35,717 bases of DNA, taken from positions 203,409-239,125 of the forward strand of contig NZ_AYZA01000022.1 of the NCBI RefSeq assembly GCF_001436315.1, in the 5' to 3' direction. A program made the translations under genes and the position numbers. The stretch comes from Ligilactobacillus aviarius subsp. aviarius DSM 20655. GTDB taxonomy: Bacteria > Bacillota > Bacilli > Lactobacillales > Lactobacillaceae. Under the pieces are notes generated by a model, which saw only the letters and a list, made by a program, of their open reading frames with translations, was not told where the DNA came from and did no database searches. This document shows positions 21,362 through 30,093 of this stretch, piece by piece. Position 1 is the stretch's first letter, and every line of letters starts with the position of its first letter.

Positions 21362-21550
21362 ATGATATTGTCGAAAGATGAGGCGAAGCGAATGAGAAAT
21401 ACGAAACGTTTCGGCAAAGTTAGAACGAGCGAAGAGTATTTCATGCTTTGCCGGTTGGAGAAAGAGATTAAACTTAACAAACAAAAGAATAAGAAACGTA
21501 GGCGATACACACAAGATGTACCGCCTATTTGTTTGCAACAAAGGAGGTGA
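21362..21550 (+). CDS. Small basic protein before terminase
   Basis: A 62-residue, Lys/Arg-rich protein starting at ATG 21362 (MILSKDEAKRMRNTKRFGKV). Its ribosome site is weak (TTAGGG). The stop lies in the ribosome site of the small terminase gene (AGGAGGTGA), suggesting coupling. Unknown function. Confidence 0.5.
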   Translation: MILSKDEAKRMRNTKRFGKVRTSEEYFMLCRLEKEIKLNKQKNKKRRRYTQDVPPICLQQRR

Positions 21551-21560
21551 GTAGAATGCC

Positions 21561-22052
21561 ATGAATGGTTTAAAGAAAAGTGTAGAAAACGGGCCTTTTT
21601 TTAAGTTAGATAAGTTACGTCAAGATGCTGTCATTATGTTGTTTAATAATGAACTAACTAATGAACAGATCGCGAAGAAACTGCATTGTAGTCCAAGTAC
21701 GCTTTATAAGTGGAAACGAGATACTACTTTTAAATTAGCGCAAGAGCAATATGCTCGAATGGTTGTTAAAGATTATAAGAACGATGCTTTGAAGAAAGTT
21801 CACGAATTATTAAATGCACGTTCCGAAATGGTTCAGTTGCAATCAGCAACAACGATTTTGAAAATGGCAGGCTACTTGTCTGATAATTCAACTCCTGAAT
21901 TAGATGAAGCTAAGGTTCGTAAACTTAAAGCAGAAGCCGATATTGCTGAAGCTAAGGCTAAATCAATGAATGAGAATGGCAATCGCGTGGCCGAAAAGAT
22001 TGATAAATTATTCGATAAAGTTTTAGAGGAAGTGCCAAAGAATGACGATTAA
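21561..22052 (+). CDS. terS: Terminase small subunit
   Basis: A 163-residue DNA-recognition subunit of the packaging motor. An N-terminal helix-turn-helix (TNEQIAKKLHCSPSTLYKWKRD, about residues 31-52) precedes an oligomerisation region and a charged C-terminus. AAGGAGG lies 13 bases upstream, rather far, but the ATG at 21556 is out of frame. It overlaps the large subunit gene by 11 bases. Confidence 0.88.
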   Translation: MNGLKKSVENGPFFKLDKLRQDAVIMLFNNELTNEQIAKKLHCSPSTLYKWKRDTTFKLAQEQYARMVVKDYKNDALKKVHELLNARSEMVQLQSATTILKMAGYLSDNSTPELDEAKVRKLKAEADIAEAKAKSMNENGNRVAEKIDKLFDKVLEEVPKNDD

Positions 22053-23271
22053 TCAGTTATATACGCCAAAACAAATCAAGGTTCTTCAAACATACCTTCG
22101 TAATGATTGGAGAATCATGGTTAATTATGGTGCTGTTCGTGCTGGTAAGACACAGATAGATAATGATTTATTTTTGCTAGAATTAAAACGCGTCCGAAAG
22201 ATTGCCGATGAATTAGGTGTTGATGAACCGATGTATATTTTAGCAGGCGTTTCATCTAAAACAATTCAGAATAATATTCTTCAAGAATTAACTAATAAGT
22301 ATGGCATTGATTTTCACTTTGATAAACATGGATCATTCACATTGTTTGGTGTGAAATGCGTTACTGCTTTTACTGGTTCAATCGGTGGTTTGGGTGCAAT
22401 TCGTGGGATGACTGCTTTTGGCGCATATATCAACGAAGCAAGTTTAGCAAACCAAGCGGTGTTCAATGAAATTGACAGTCGTTGCAGTGCTAGAGGTGCA
22501 CGGATCATTTGTGATACCAACCCGGATAATCCTGAACACTGGTTGAAAAAAGATTATATCGACAATCAAAATGACGATGCTAAGATTGTTTCATTCCATT
22601 TTACGATTGATGATAACACATTCTTAACTGACGATTATATTAAATCCAAGAAAGCTAGTACGCCGTCTGGAATGTTCTATGACCGTGATATTTTAGGCTT
22701 GTGGGTATCAGGCGAAGGAATGGTTTATCGTGATTTTAACAAAGACATAATGAAGATTAATCGCGATGATGTTCCTGATGAATTAAGTATTTACTGTGGT
22801 GTTGACTGGGGATATGAACACAAAGGCTCGATTGTTGTTCTTGGTGATGATGACCAAGGCAATACTTATCTTCTTGAAGAACATACTGAACAGTATAAAG
22901 AGATTGATTATTGGGTAAATGTTGCTAAGAATATTCAAGAAAGATACGGCTATAACGTTGTCTTCTGGGCTGATTCTGCTCGTCCTGAACATGTAGCAAG
23001 GTTTCAAAGAGAGAATATTACAACTTACAATGCTGACAAAAGCATTTTGAGTGGTATTGAATCAGTGGCCAAACGAATTAAATCAGGACATTTCAAAGTA
23101 GTAAATGGGGCAAGTGATAAATTCTATGATGAAATTTATCAATATATCTGGAATGAAAGCACTGGATTACCCGAAAAGAAAAACGATGACGTTATGGATG
23201 CAATGAGATATGCAATCTATAACAAACATAAAAATACGGAAGCTGAATTTCTTAACAGTCCGTATATCTAA
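22042..23271 (+). CDS. terL: Terminase large subunit (PBSX/SPP1-like)
   Basis: A 409-residue packaging ATPase/nuclease that cuts phage DNA and drives it into the prohead. The Walker A variant is GAVRAGKT at residues 30-37; the acidic YINEAS strand near residue 131 is the likely Walker B. The nuclease domain begins GVDWGYEHKGS near residue 253 and ends with DDVMDAMRYA. Length and motifs fit PBSX-type terminases used by headful-packaging phages, though the packaging mode is inferred. Confidence 0.95.
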   Translation: MTINQLYTPKQIKVLQTYLRNDWRIMVNYGAVRAGKTQIDNDLFLLELKRVRKIADELGVDEPMYILAGVSSKTIQNNILQELTNKYGIDFHFDKHGSFTLFGVKCVTAFTGSIGGLGAIRGMTAFGAYINEASLANQAVFNEIDSRCSARGARIICDTNPDNPEHWLKKDYIDNQNDDAKIVSFHFTIDDNTFLTDDYIKSKKASTPSGMFYDRDILGLWVSGEGMVYRDFNKDIMKINRDDVPDELSIYCGVDWGYEHKGSIVVLGDDDQGNTYLLEEHTEQYKEIDYWVNVAKNIQERYGYNVVFWADSARPEHVARFQRENITTYNADKSILSGIESVAKRIKSGHFKVVNGASDKFYDEIYQYIWNESTGLPEKKNDDVMDAMRYAIYNKHKNTEAEFLNSPYI

Positions 23272-23283
23272 GGAGGCGAGAAG

Positions 23284-24687
23284 ATGGAATCAGTTATTAG
23301 TGGGAAAGCGTTAATGACCAAAAATAATACGTTTATTTATGATAAGGATAATGATATTTCTGCTGATGATTTATCAGCAATGATCTCAAAGAACGAATCA
23401 CTGTCAAACGATTATAATCGTGATTATAACTACTATGTGGGAAATCATAAAGTATTAAAAGGTCGGCGAAACAAACTTCGGCCAGATAACCGAATTGTTG
23501 CTAATATTGCAAGCGAATTGGTTGATACGTTTACTGGTTATTTCATGGGTATTCCACCAAAAATCACACTTGATGACGACACTCAAAATGATAATCTGCA
23601 ACATTGGTTGGATATGAACAGTTTCCAAGATAAGTTAGCTGAAGTAAGTAAGCAATCTGATATTTACGGACGTTCATACATGCTGTTATATCAAGACGAA
23701 CAAGCAAATACTAAGGTTGCTGTTTTACCACCAACCAATGCGTTTATGATCTATGATGATACGGTTGAGCAATTGCCGTTAGCTTTTGTTCGTTATGGTC
23801 GTGATGCTGAAACAAATGAAATTAACGGAACACTGTATACTGCTGCTGAAATTAAATCATTTAGTGGTAATGGCGTATTTACTGATAGTCAAATTAATGT
23901 ATTTCAAAATGTTCCCGCAATTGAATTTTTTAACAATGAAGAACGTTTATCATTGATTGATAAAGTTAATACTTTGATTGACGCTTATGATAAAGCATTA
24001 AGTCAAAAAGCGAACCAAGTTGAATATTTCGATAATGCTTATCTCAAAATTTTAGGAATGCAATTGCCTAAAGACAAGAACGGTAACGTTAAATTAGATA
24101 TGTTAGGCAATCAAATCATTTATTCGCCTGACAACATGAATGGCAATGTGGACGTTGGCTTCTTAGAAAAGCCTGATGGCGACGTCATGCAAGAGAATTA
24201 CTTGAATCGTTTGATTGATAATATTTATCAGGTTTCAATGGTTTCAAATTTACGCGATGAAGCGTTTAGCGGGAATTCAAGCGGTGTCGCTATTCAGTAC
24301 AAGATGTTACCAATGCAGAATATGGCAGCAACTAAGGAACGTAAATTTACTCAAGCTTTACGGAATTTATTGGCTGTTGGTTTCAAACTTGGAACGATTG
24401 CTGAAGTTCCTGAAGATGAGCTATACAGCGCTTTGAAGTTCAAATTCACACGTAACATGCCACGAAATGACGCTGATGAAGCTGCTACTGCTGCTACATT
24501 GAATGGCATTGTTTCAAAGGAAACACAACTATCAGTATTGTCGATTGTTGATGATCCAAAGAAAGAAATTGAACGCATGCAGGAAGAAGAAAAAGACGGT
24601 ATTTTACAAAATATCGACATTCAGAACCAAGCGATGAAGAACATGGAAGGCGCTGAAGATGAAAAGAATACCGAAGAACAGGCTTAA
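23284..24687 (+). CDS. Portal protein (SPP1 gp6-like)
   Basis: A 467-residue portal subunit, the dodecameric ring through which DNA enters the head. Segments YYVGNHKVLKGRR near residue 48, NRIVANIASELVDTFTGYFMG and the later SGVAIQYKM are typical of the SPP1 gp6 family. AAGGAGG lies ahead of the ATG. Its tail overlaps the minor head gene by 29 bases. Confidence 0.93.
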   Translation: MESVISGKALMTKNNTFIYDKDNDISADDLSAMISKNESLSNDYNRDYNYYVGNHKVLKGRRNKLRPDNRIVANIASELVDTFTGYFMGIPPKITLDDDTQNDNLQHWLDMNSFQDKLAEVSKQSDIYGRSYMLLYQDEQANTKVAVLPPTNAFMIYDDTVEQLPLAFVRYGRDAETNEINGTLYTAAEIKSFSGNGVFTDSQINVFQNVPAIEFFNNEERLSLIDKVNTLIDAYDKALSQKANQVEYFDNAYLKILGMQLPKDKNGNVKLDMLGNQIIYSPDNMNGNVDVGFLEKPDGDVMQENYLNRLIDNIYQVSMVSNLRDEAFSGNSSGVAIQYKMLPMQNMAATKERKFTQALRNLLAVGFKLGTIAEVPEDELYSALKFKFTRNMPRNDADEAATAATLNGIVSKETQLSVLSIVDDPKKEIERMQEEEKDGILQNIDIQNQAMKNMEGAEDEKNTEEQA

Positions 24688-25621
24688 TCAAGCATACTGG
24701 GATGCACGCGATACAATTACTGATGATTGGATAAAGGAACAGATTGAAAATGATAAATATTTTGCTGATAAGCTTCAGAAAATCTATGATGAAGCTTTGA
24801 AATTGATGCAAGACGATATTTATCGTGAATATTCTAAACTTTCAAGCAATCTACCATTGGCACAACAAAAAGTCAGTCAAGCAGATATTGAAGAATTAGA
24901 AAAATACGCTGAAAAAGTTGTTCCGAAAAAAGATTTTAGTGATGAGGCAAACAAACGAATGCGATTATACAACGCGACAATGCGAATTAATCGTCTAGAA
25001 ATGCTTAAATCACAATTGGGATATGAATTAGTTAATGCCGGATTGAAAGTTGATGATCAGCTAAAAGACCATCTTAATGATGAGTATCAAGCTGAGATTA
25101 AACGTCAAGCCGGCATTTTTGGTGCTACGGTTGCTCCTAAGTCATTATTAACAAATAAACATGTTGCGTCTGTTGTTATGGCAGGAGTTAACGGTGTGGA
25201 TTTTAGTAAACGACTGTGGACTGATCAAGATTTGTTGAAAGCCAAACTGGATAGCATCTTAATTCAAGTTGCAACCACGGGAAAGAGTAATCAAGAACTG
25301 GCTCGTAAGTTAGTTGGTTTGGTTTCGGACGCCGTTAAGAAAAAACGATATGTTACTGAAAGAATTGTCCGAACAGAAACAGCAAGAGTTCAAGCTCAAG
25401 CACAAAAAGACATGCTCGATGAATACGGGTTTAAGTATTGTAAATGGCATGCTGAACCAAGCGCTTGTCGTGTTTGTCGTAACATTGCTCAAGATGATCC
25501 CGATGGTAATGGTTTTGGAGTTTACAGCATTGATGATGTTCCAAGTATTCCAATTCATGCCAATTGTCGGTGTGCAATTTCTGCTTATTGGGTAGACAAT
25601 AAAAATTCTAGACGCAAATGA
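24659..25621 (+). CDS. Minor head protein (MuF/SPP1 gp7 family)
   Basis: A 320-residue head morphogenesis protein. The C-terminal MuF domain shows RIVRTETARVQAQAQ near residue 238, then the Cys motifs CKWHAEPSACRVC and HANCRCAI. In SPP1 the homologue gp7 binds the portal and is injected with DNA. It starts inside the portal gene with GGAAGG upstream. A terminator covers its stop codon. Confidence 0.92.
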   Translation: MKRIPKNRLNQAYWDARDTITDDWIKEQIENDKYFADKLQKIYDEALKLMQDDIYREYSKLSSNLPLAQQKVSQADIEELEKYAEKVVPKKDFSDEANKRMRLYNATMRINRLEMLKSQLGYELVNAGLKVDDQLKDHLNDEYQAEIKRQAGIFGATVAPKSLLTNKHVASVVMAGVNGVDFSKRLWTDQDLLKAKLDSILIQVATTGKSNQELARKLVGLVSDAVKKKRYVTERIVRTETARVQAQAQKDMLDEYGFKYCKWHAEPSACRVCRNIAQDDPDGNGFGVYSIDDVPSIPIHANCRCAISAYWVDNKNSRRK

Positions 25622-25633
25622 CGCGTCTTTTTT
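25610..25633 (+). terminator. Terminator between minor head and scaffold genes
   Basis: AGACGC (25610-25615) pairs with GCGTCT (25623-25628) around seven bases, followed by T. I see no clear promoter before the scaffold gene, so this may be a partial terminator inside the late operon. Confidence 0.7.
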
Positions 25634-25730
25634 AATGCCTTTTTCCTTGTTGCAGGCGTTAAAGAACAGCATGAGTAAGCTTTGCCTCGCTAGCATGATA
25701 AGCGTGAGTAAATTTAAGGAGGTTCGCTAT

Positions 25731-26324
25731 ATGGATAACGAACAAGAAAACAAGGAACAAGAACAACAAGATAAAGTTTCGGTTGACGAATCGAAACAAG
25801 ATCAAGGTGTTCAAGAACCAAAAGAAAAAACATTCACTAAAGATGAAGTCGAGCAAATGATTTCTGATCGTATTAAACGTGAAAGAGAAAAAGCGGAAGC
25901 TGATAAGGCGGAAGCAAAACGGCTAGCCAAAATGAATGCTGATCAGAAAAAAGATTATGAAATCGACAAACAAACCAAGCGAGCAGAAGAAGCAGAACAA
26001 AAACTTGCACGTTATGAAATGCAAGGACAAGCCCGCAAAATGTTTGAAGAATCAGGCGTGAATGTTAATGACGATGATTTAAGTTTAGTGGTTACAAGTG
26101 AAGCTGAAACCACACAAGACAACGTCAATAAGCTGATTGCCTTTGCTAAGCGAATTCGTGAAGATGTAAAGAATGAAATGCTGACAGGCAAGACGCCAAA
26201 AACAAATGGTAATGTTGCTAAAAACATTACACAATCACAATTTGATTTGATGAGTTCAAAACAAAAAGCAGAACTCTATCAAGAAAATCCAGATTTATTC
26301 AAAAAGTTAACAGGAGGAATTTAA
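25731..26324 (+). CDS. Capsid scaffold protein (DUF4355)
   Basis: A 197-residue, Glu/Lys/Gln-rich coiled-coil protein, typical of DUF4355 scaffolds that guide capsid assembly and are then removed. The helix TKDEVEQMISDRIKREREKA is characteristic. ATG at 25731 with AAGGAGG upstream; the earlier in-frame ATG at 25635 lies in the untranslated spacer after the terminator. It precedes the capsid gene by one base. Confidence 0.88.
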   Translation: MDNEQENKEQEQQDKVSVDESKQDQGVQEPKEKTFTKDEVEQMISDRIKREREKAEADKAEAKRLAKMNADQKKDYEIDKQTKRAEEAEQKLARYEMQGQARKMFEESGVNVNDDDLSLVVTSEAETTQDNVNKLIAFAKRIREDVKNEMLTGKTPKTNGNVAKNITQSQFDLMSSKQKAELYQENPDLFKKLTGGI

Positions 26325-26325
26325 A

Positions 26326-27174
26326 ATGACAGATTCAATTACACAAATTGCGGATTTAATTGATCCAGCGGTATATGCACCAATCGTTTCTTATGAATTG
26401 CAAAAAGCTTTACGGTTCACACCATTAGCTCAAGTTGATAACACATTAGTTGGTAATTCAGGAGATACATTACATTTTCCTAAGTTCACATACATGGGCG
26501 ATGCTGAAGATGTAGCAGAAGGTCAACCAATTCCCGAAGACAAGTTAGGTACTAAGGATGCTTCTGTAACGGTTAAGAAAGCTGCTAAAGGTACAGGAAT
26601 TACAGATGAAGCTGTATTAAGTGGCTATGGTGATCCAATCGGTGAAAGTCAAAAGCAATTAGGCTTGGCAATGGCAAACAAGATTGATAATGATTTATTA
26701 GCAGTTGCAAAGACAGGTACACAAAAAGTTACAATGACTGCCGACGTTAAAGGTGTCCAAGCTGGTTTAGATGTCTTTAATGAAGAAGATGACTCACCAA
26801 TCGTTTTAGTTGTATCACCTAAGACAGCATCAGCAATTCGGAAAGATGCAATTGAAAAGAAGATTGGTTCAGAAGTTGGCGCAAACGAATTGGTTAAAGG
26901 AACATACCTTGACGTATTAGGTGTTCAAATTGTTCGCTCACGTAAATTAGCTGATACAGAAGCAATCTTTGTTAAGGCTTCACAAACAAGTCCAGCGCTT
27001 AAATTAGTGATGAAACGTGGTATTAACATTGAATCACAACGCGAAGCTAAGACAGCTACAACACACATTTATGCAACAGAACACTATGCTGCATACCTTT
27101 ACGATGATACAAAAGTAGTTGTTGGTACTATTTCTGCTTCTGCATCAAGTTCAAGTGCAAGTACAGGAAAATAA
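26326..27174 (+). CDS. Major capsid protein
   Basis: A 282-residue HK97-fold capsid subunit, judged from position after the scaffold and the segments ADLIDPAVYAPIVSYELQKALRF, GDTLHFPKF and VAEGQPIP. The last 14 residues are a Ser/Ala-rich tail (SASASSSSASTG), unlike the folded core and probably exposed. Its codon use is more biased than that of its neighbours, as expected for an abundant protein. GGAGGA precedes the ATG. Confidence 0.93.
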   Translation: MTDSITQIADLIDPAVYAPIVSYELQKALRFTPLAQVDNTLVGNSGDTLHFPKFTYMGDAEDVAEGQPIPEDKLGTKDASVTVKKAAKGTGITDEAVLSGYGDPIGESQKQLGLAMANKIDNDLLAVAKTGTQKVTMTADVKGVQAGLDVFNEEDDSPIVLVVSPKTASAIRKDAIEKKIGSEVGANELVKGTYLDVLGVQIVRSRKLADTEAIFVKASQTSPALKLVMKRGINIESQREAKTATTHIYATEHYAAYLYDDTKVVVGTISASASSSSASTGK

Positions 27175-27190
27175 TTAATGAGGTGGTTCT

Positions 27191-27577
27191 ATGACCGATG
27201 AAATGACAATCGTTCCGTTAAATGATTTAAAAACAATGTTGATGATCAAGGATAATGAACAAGATGATTTATTAACTTTGATTATCAAGAAAACAGTTAA
27301 GTCAACGCGTTTTAAGCTCGGTCTAGGAACTCAAGACGATTTTCCAAGTGAAATGGATTATATTCCGTTTGAAGTATGCATTCGGAGATACAATCGCTTA
27401 AAAAATGAAGGAATGAGTTCGTATACACAAGAAGGTGAAGCAATTACCTTTAATGCAAATGATTTCGATGATTTTGCAAGCGATATTGAAGCTTTTAAAA
27501 AGCAAAATAACAATGATGACACTCCAAGAGTGATGTTTATCAATGGTTATGGAGGAACAGACGATGAGATTCAATGA
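27191..27577 (+). CDS. Head-tail connector (gp6-like)
   Basis: A 128-residue helical protein of the gp6-like/adaptor family (LNDLKTMLMIKDNEQDDLLTLIIKKT), which forms a ring under the portal. ATG with GAGGTGG upstream. Its C-terminal end overlaps the next gene by 14 bases. Confidence 0.82.
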   Translation: MTDEMTIVPLNDLKTMLMIKDNEQDDLLTLIIKKTVKSTRFKLGLGTQDDFPSEMDYIPFEVCIRRYNRLKNEGMSSYTQEGEAITFNANDFDDFASDIEAFKKQNNNDDTPRVMFINGYGGTDDEIQ

Positions 27578-27887
27578 TACTGTAAAGTTTTATTCAGAGA
27601 GCAATCGTCGGTATAACCCTGAAACCAGTCAGTATGAAGGTGGAATAACATTAGTTGATGAAATTAAGGCTAATGTAACTGACGTAGGTATTGATCGAGA
27701 AGCTAAACTCTTTGGCAAGATTGATGACGAACGTAAAATTGTTAGACTATCTCGGTCAATTCAAGGTACATGGTCTTATTTAACAATTAATGACGAGTCA
27801 ATTCATTATGCGTTGACGACTATTAGGCAGACTTTGAAGTGTCAATCAATTGTAGTGGAGGCGTTGAGCGGTGGCAGGAGGAATTAA
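27564..27887 (+). CDS. Head closure/minor capsid protein
   Basis: A 107-residue protein beginning MRFNDTVKFYSESNRRYNPET, matching the small minor capsid or head-closure proteins that follow the adaptor in siphoviruses. ATG at 27564 with GGAGG upstream; 27543 is too early. It overlaps the following gene by 17 bases. Confidence 0.75.
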   Translation: MRFNDTVKFYSESNRRYNPETSQYEGGITLVDEIKANVTDVGIDREAKLFGKIDDERKIVRLSRSIQGTWSYLTINDESIHYALTTIRQTLKCQSIVVEALSGGRRN

Positions 27888-28236
27888 AATAAGTATTTCT
27901 GGAATGGATGCCTTGGTAAAAGACCTTCATTCGCATTCAGACCCGGGTGATGTCGAGAGAATTGTCCGCAAACACGGTGCACAGTTGCAAAGTAGGACGA
28001 TGGAAAATATGGATGCAACTTATACGCGTGGATATTCAACCGGTAGAACTAAGAATTCTACCGTTTTGAATATTACCAATAGCGGATTAACTGCCGAAGT
28101 CGCACCGGGAACAGATTATTTTCCGTTTTTGGAACTTGGAACTCGTAAGATGAGTGCTCGTCCAACGTTAGGACCTGCATTTGATGTTCAATCACAAATG
28201 TTTATTGATGAACTACGGAATGTATTTGGAAAGTAG
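27871..28236 (+). CDS. HK97 gp10-like head-tail joining protein
   Basis: A 121-residue protein with the gp10 family pattern: VERIVRKHGAQLQSRTMEN, then PGTDYFPFLELGTRKMSARPTLGPAF, the conserved tail. The start is GTG at 27871 with GTGGAGG upstream. It joins head and tail during assembly. Confidence 0.88.
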   Translation: MAGGIKISISGMDALVKDLHSHSDPGDVERIVRKHGAQLQSRTMENMDATYTRGYSTGRTKNSTVLNITNSGLTAEVAPGTDYFPFLELGTRKMSARPTLGPAFDVQSQMFIDELRNVFGK

Positions 28237-28245
28237 GTGAATTTC

Positions 28246-28647
28246 ATGAAAAGTCCTGAACAAGAATTATATGATAGTGTTTATTCACTGTGTATGAAAC
28301 TTGGTTATGATGTTTATGATCATTTACCGCTTGAAAATGAACCCGTTAATTATCCATTCATTGTGGTGGGGTCAATGAACACAGTAACTTCCGGACTGGG
28401 AGCAAACAAAACAAATTTCAACAATATCACAAAACTGATTGTCGATGTTTGGGGAGATAGCGAACAACGACTTGACGTTTCAAATATTGCTGATGAGATT
28501 TATCAGAACTGTATGGGAAAACCAATCGAAAAAGATTATCAATTCTATCCAGTTCAAAAAGAAACAACAAAACAATTAATGCAAGATACCAGTGTTCCAA
28601 ACATGATTTTTAATCGTGCAATGTTAACACTGGCGTTTTCATATTAG
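28246..28647 (+). CDS. Tail completion/terminator protein
   Basis: A 133-residue protein between gp10-like and major tail genes, the position of the tail terminator ring. Segments YDHLPLENEPVNYPFIVVGS and VDVWGDSEQR fit that family. The ATG at 28246 has AGGTG before it; GTG at 28237 overlaps that site. Confidence 0.8.
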   Translation: MKSPEQELYDSVYSLCMKLGYDVYDHLPLENEPVNYPFIVVGSMNTVTSGLGANKTNFNNITKLIVDVWGDSEQRLDVSNIADEIYQNCMGKPIEKDYQFYPVQKETTKQLMQDTSVPNMIFNRAMLTLAFSY

Positions 28648-28659
28648 GAGGAAAAAGAA

Positions 28660-29298
28660 ATGGCTAAGAATTTAAATTATTTACAAGGTGCTGACGCATT
28701 GGTATTTGTTCGTCCATTATCTGAAGCAGGCAACAAGCCAGGTGCTTTAATTCCATACCAAACAGGTGCAAACTTTGAACCTTCACGGAGTTCAAAGAGT
28801 AAGGAAACTAAGAGTGGTTCATTACCAACATTGGCATCAGTAGAAACCGACTTTGAAGTTGATTTCATTGATAGTACAGACGCTACATCAGATGAAATTT
28901 ACGATTCAATCATGAATGCAACCACACTTGAAGTTTGGTTAGTTCAACGTGGTCGTCGGAATGCTGAAGGTAAATATTACGCTTGGTACATGCGGGCAAT
29001 GCCTTCAAAAGATACATCAGACAACGATGCTGATTCACAAAGCACACGGAAGGTTAAGATGACAGTTCAAGGAACACCACAACGCGGTTGGACTGCACTT
29101 CCAGATGAAGCGCAAGAAGAAATCAACTATGTATTCTACGGTTTGGATAGCACAACCAAAGAAGCACATGGTAATGGTACAGACTGGAATCCATCAACAG
29201 ATGAAGGCTTGAACGTACCGGTTTCAAATTCTAAGGACGGCGCATCATCAAGTGCTGCTCCATCAAGCACAGCATCATCAACATCAGACAATCACTAG
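28660..29298 (+). CDS. Major tail protein (TP901-1-like)
   Basis: A 212-residue tail tube subunit. Conserved parts include LQGADALVFVRPLSEAG, TLEVWLVQRGRRNAEGKYYAWYMRAMPS and KMTVQGTPQRGW. The C-terminal 25 residues are a Ser/Ala/Thr-rich tail (GASSSAAPSSTASSTSDN) like that of the capsid protein. AGGAGG precedes the ATG. Confidence 0.92.
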   Translation: MAKNLNYLQGADALVFVRPLSEAGNKPGALIPYQTGANFEPSRSSKSKETKSGSLPTLASVETDFEVDFIDSTDATSDEIYDSIMNATTLEVWLVQRGRRNAEGKYYAWYMRAMPSKDTSDNDADSQSTRKVKMTVQGTPQRGWTALPDEAQEEINYVFYGLDSTTKEAHGNGTDWNPSTDEGLNVPVSNSKDGASSSAAPSSTASSTSDNH

Positions 29299-29329
29299 GT
29301 AAATAAATAGTTAGAAAGGGTTTTGCATA

Positions 29330-29665
29330 ATGAAAATTAAGATTAAAGATCGTGAAGTAACATTATATTTTGGCGTACGTTTCGTGCGTGAACTTGACAA
29401 GGTGGCAGGTATGAATGTCAATGGTGCAAGTTTGGGAATGGGGTTAACTAGAACTTTACCTGCATTAGAAACTGGTGATCCCGTGGCATTGGCAAATGTA
29501 TTATATGCCGCATCATATGATACAAATCCACGGGTTTCACAAAATGAAATTGATGAATACATGGAAAATTGCAAGGACTTGGATAAATTATATGACCGAG
29601 TTATGAAAGAAGCCATGGAATCAAATATCATTAAGGCAACAGCAAAAAAATTGAAGATGGTCTAG
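29330..29665 (+). CDS. Tail assembly chaperone G
   Basis: A 111-residue chaperone that coats the tape measure before tail tube assembly. It starts MKIKIKDREVTLYFGVRFVREL with GAAAGGG upstream. It ends shortly after the slippery site A_AAA_AAA (29644-29650), where a share of ribosomes shift to the longer product. Confidence 0.85.
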   Translation: MKIKIKDREVTLYFGVRFVRELDKVAGMNVNGASLGMGLTRTLPALETGDPVALANVLYAASYDTNPRVSQNEIDEYMENCKDLDKLYDRVMKEAMESNIIKATAKKLKMV

Positions 29666-30090
29666 AAGAAAGACCTGAAATTAGCGCGGAGCAAGAGTAT
29701 CGAGAAATAATTCTCAATTCTCTTGCTTTTTTAGGTTTTCATAGCATTAAACAGATCGAACGCATGGGACTTCAAGAATATTATTTACGACTAGAGGCTT
29801 ACCAATTAAAGCTTGTCGCCGAAAGAGAAAAATTAGCACTTCAAGCTTGGTTTAATCAAGGGGTTCAGGCAACTACGGGTAGCGAAAAGAATCCTAAGCC
29901 AAAATATGAAACATTTCAACAATTCTTTGACAGTGAAGAGCAAAATGATGAGGTTCGTAAAGCATTTGAATCAAATTATATTTCAACTTCTAAGAAGAGT
30001 ATTGAAAAGCATCAGCAAGAGATTATTCTTCAACGCCAGCGCGAGTTTAGGACTATGAAACGCAAACAAAATATGAAGAAAGGAGGTTAA
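29330..30090 (+). CDS. Tail assembly chaperone GT (-1 frameshift product)
   Basis: The longer chaperone of about 253 residues comes from a -1 shift: 107 codons of G, then the frame from 29650 (ATT GAA GAT) to the stop at 30090. The second part is helical and basic (EREKLALQAWFNQGV; ending RTMKRKQNMKKGG). Siphovirus G/GT pairs use this arrangement in a fixed ratio needed for tail assembly. The downstream frame has no good start of its own, supporting expression by shifting. Confidence 0.85.
29644..29675 (+). other. -1 frameshift signal in the tail chaperone
   Basis: A_AAA_AAA at 29644-29650 is the canonical slippery heptamer in correct phase. Eight bases later GGTCT/AGACC (29659-29663 with 29671-29675) forms a hairpin able to stimulate the shift. 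Confidence 0.85.
29691..29732 (+). terminator. Terminator-like hairpin inside the GT frame
   Basis: GCAAGAG/CTCTTGC (29691-29697 with 29720-29726) encloses GAGAA/TTCTC and is followed by six T. It looks like an intrinsic terminator within coding sequence; it may instead be part of the frameshift stimulator. Confidence 0.4.
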
Positions 30091-30093
30091 ACC

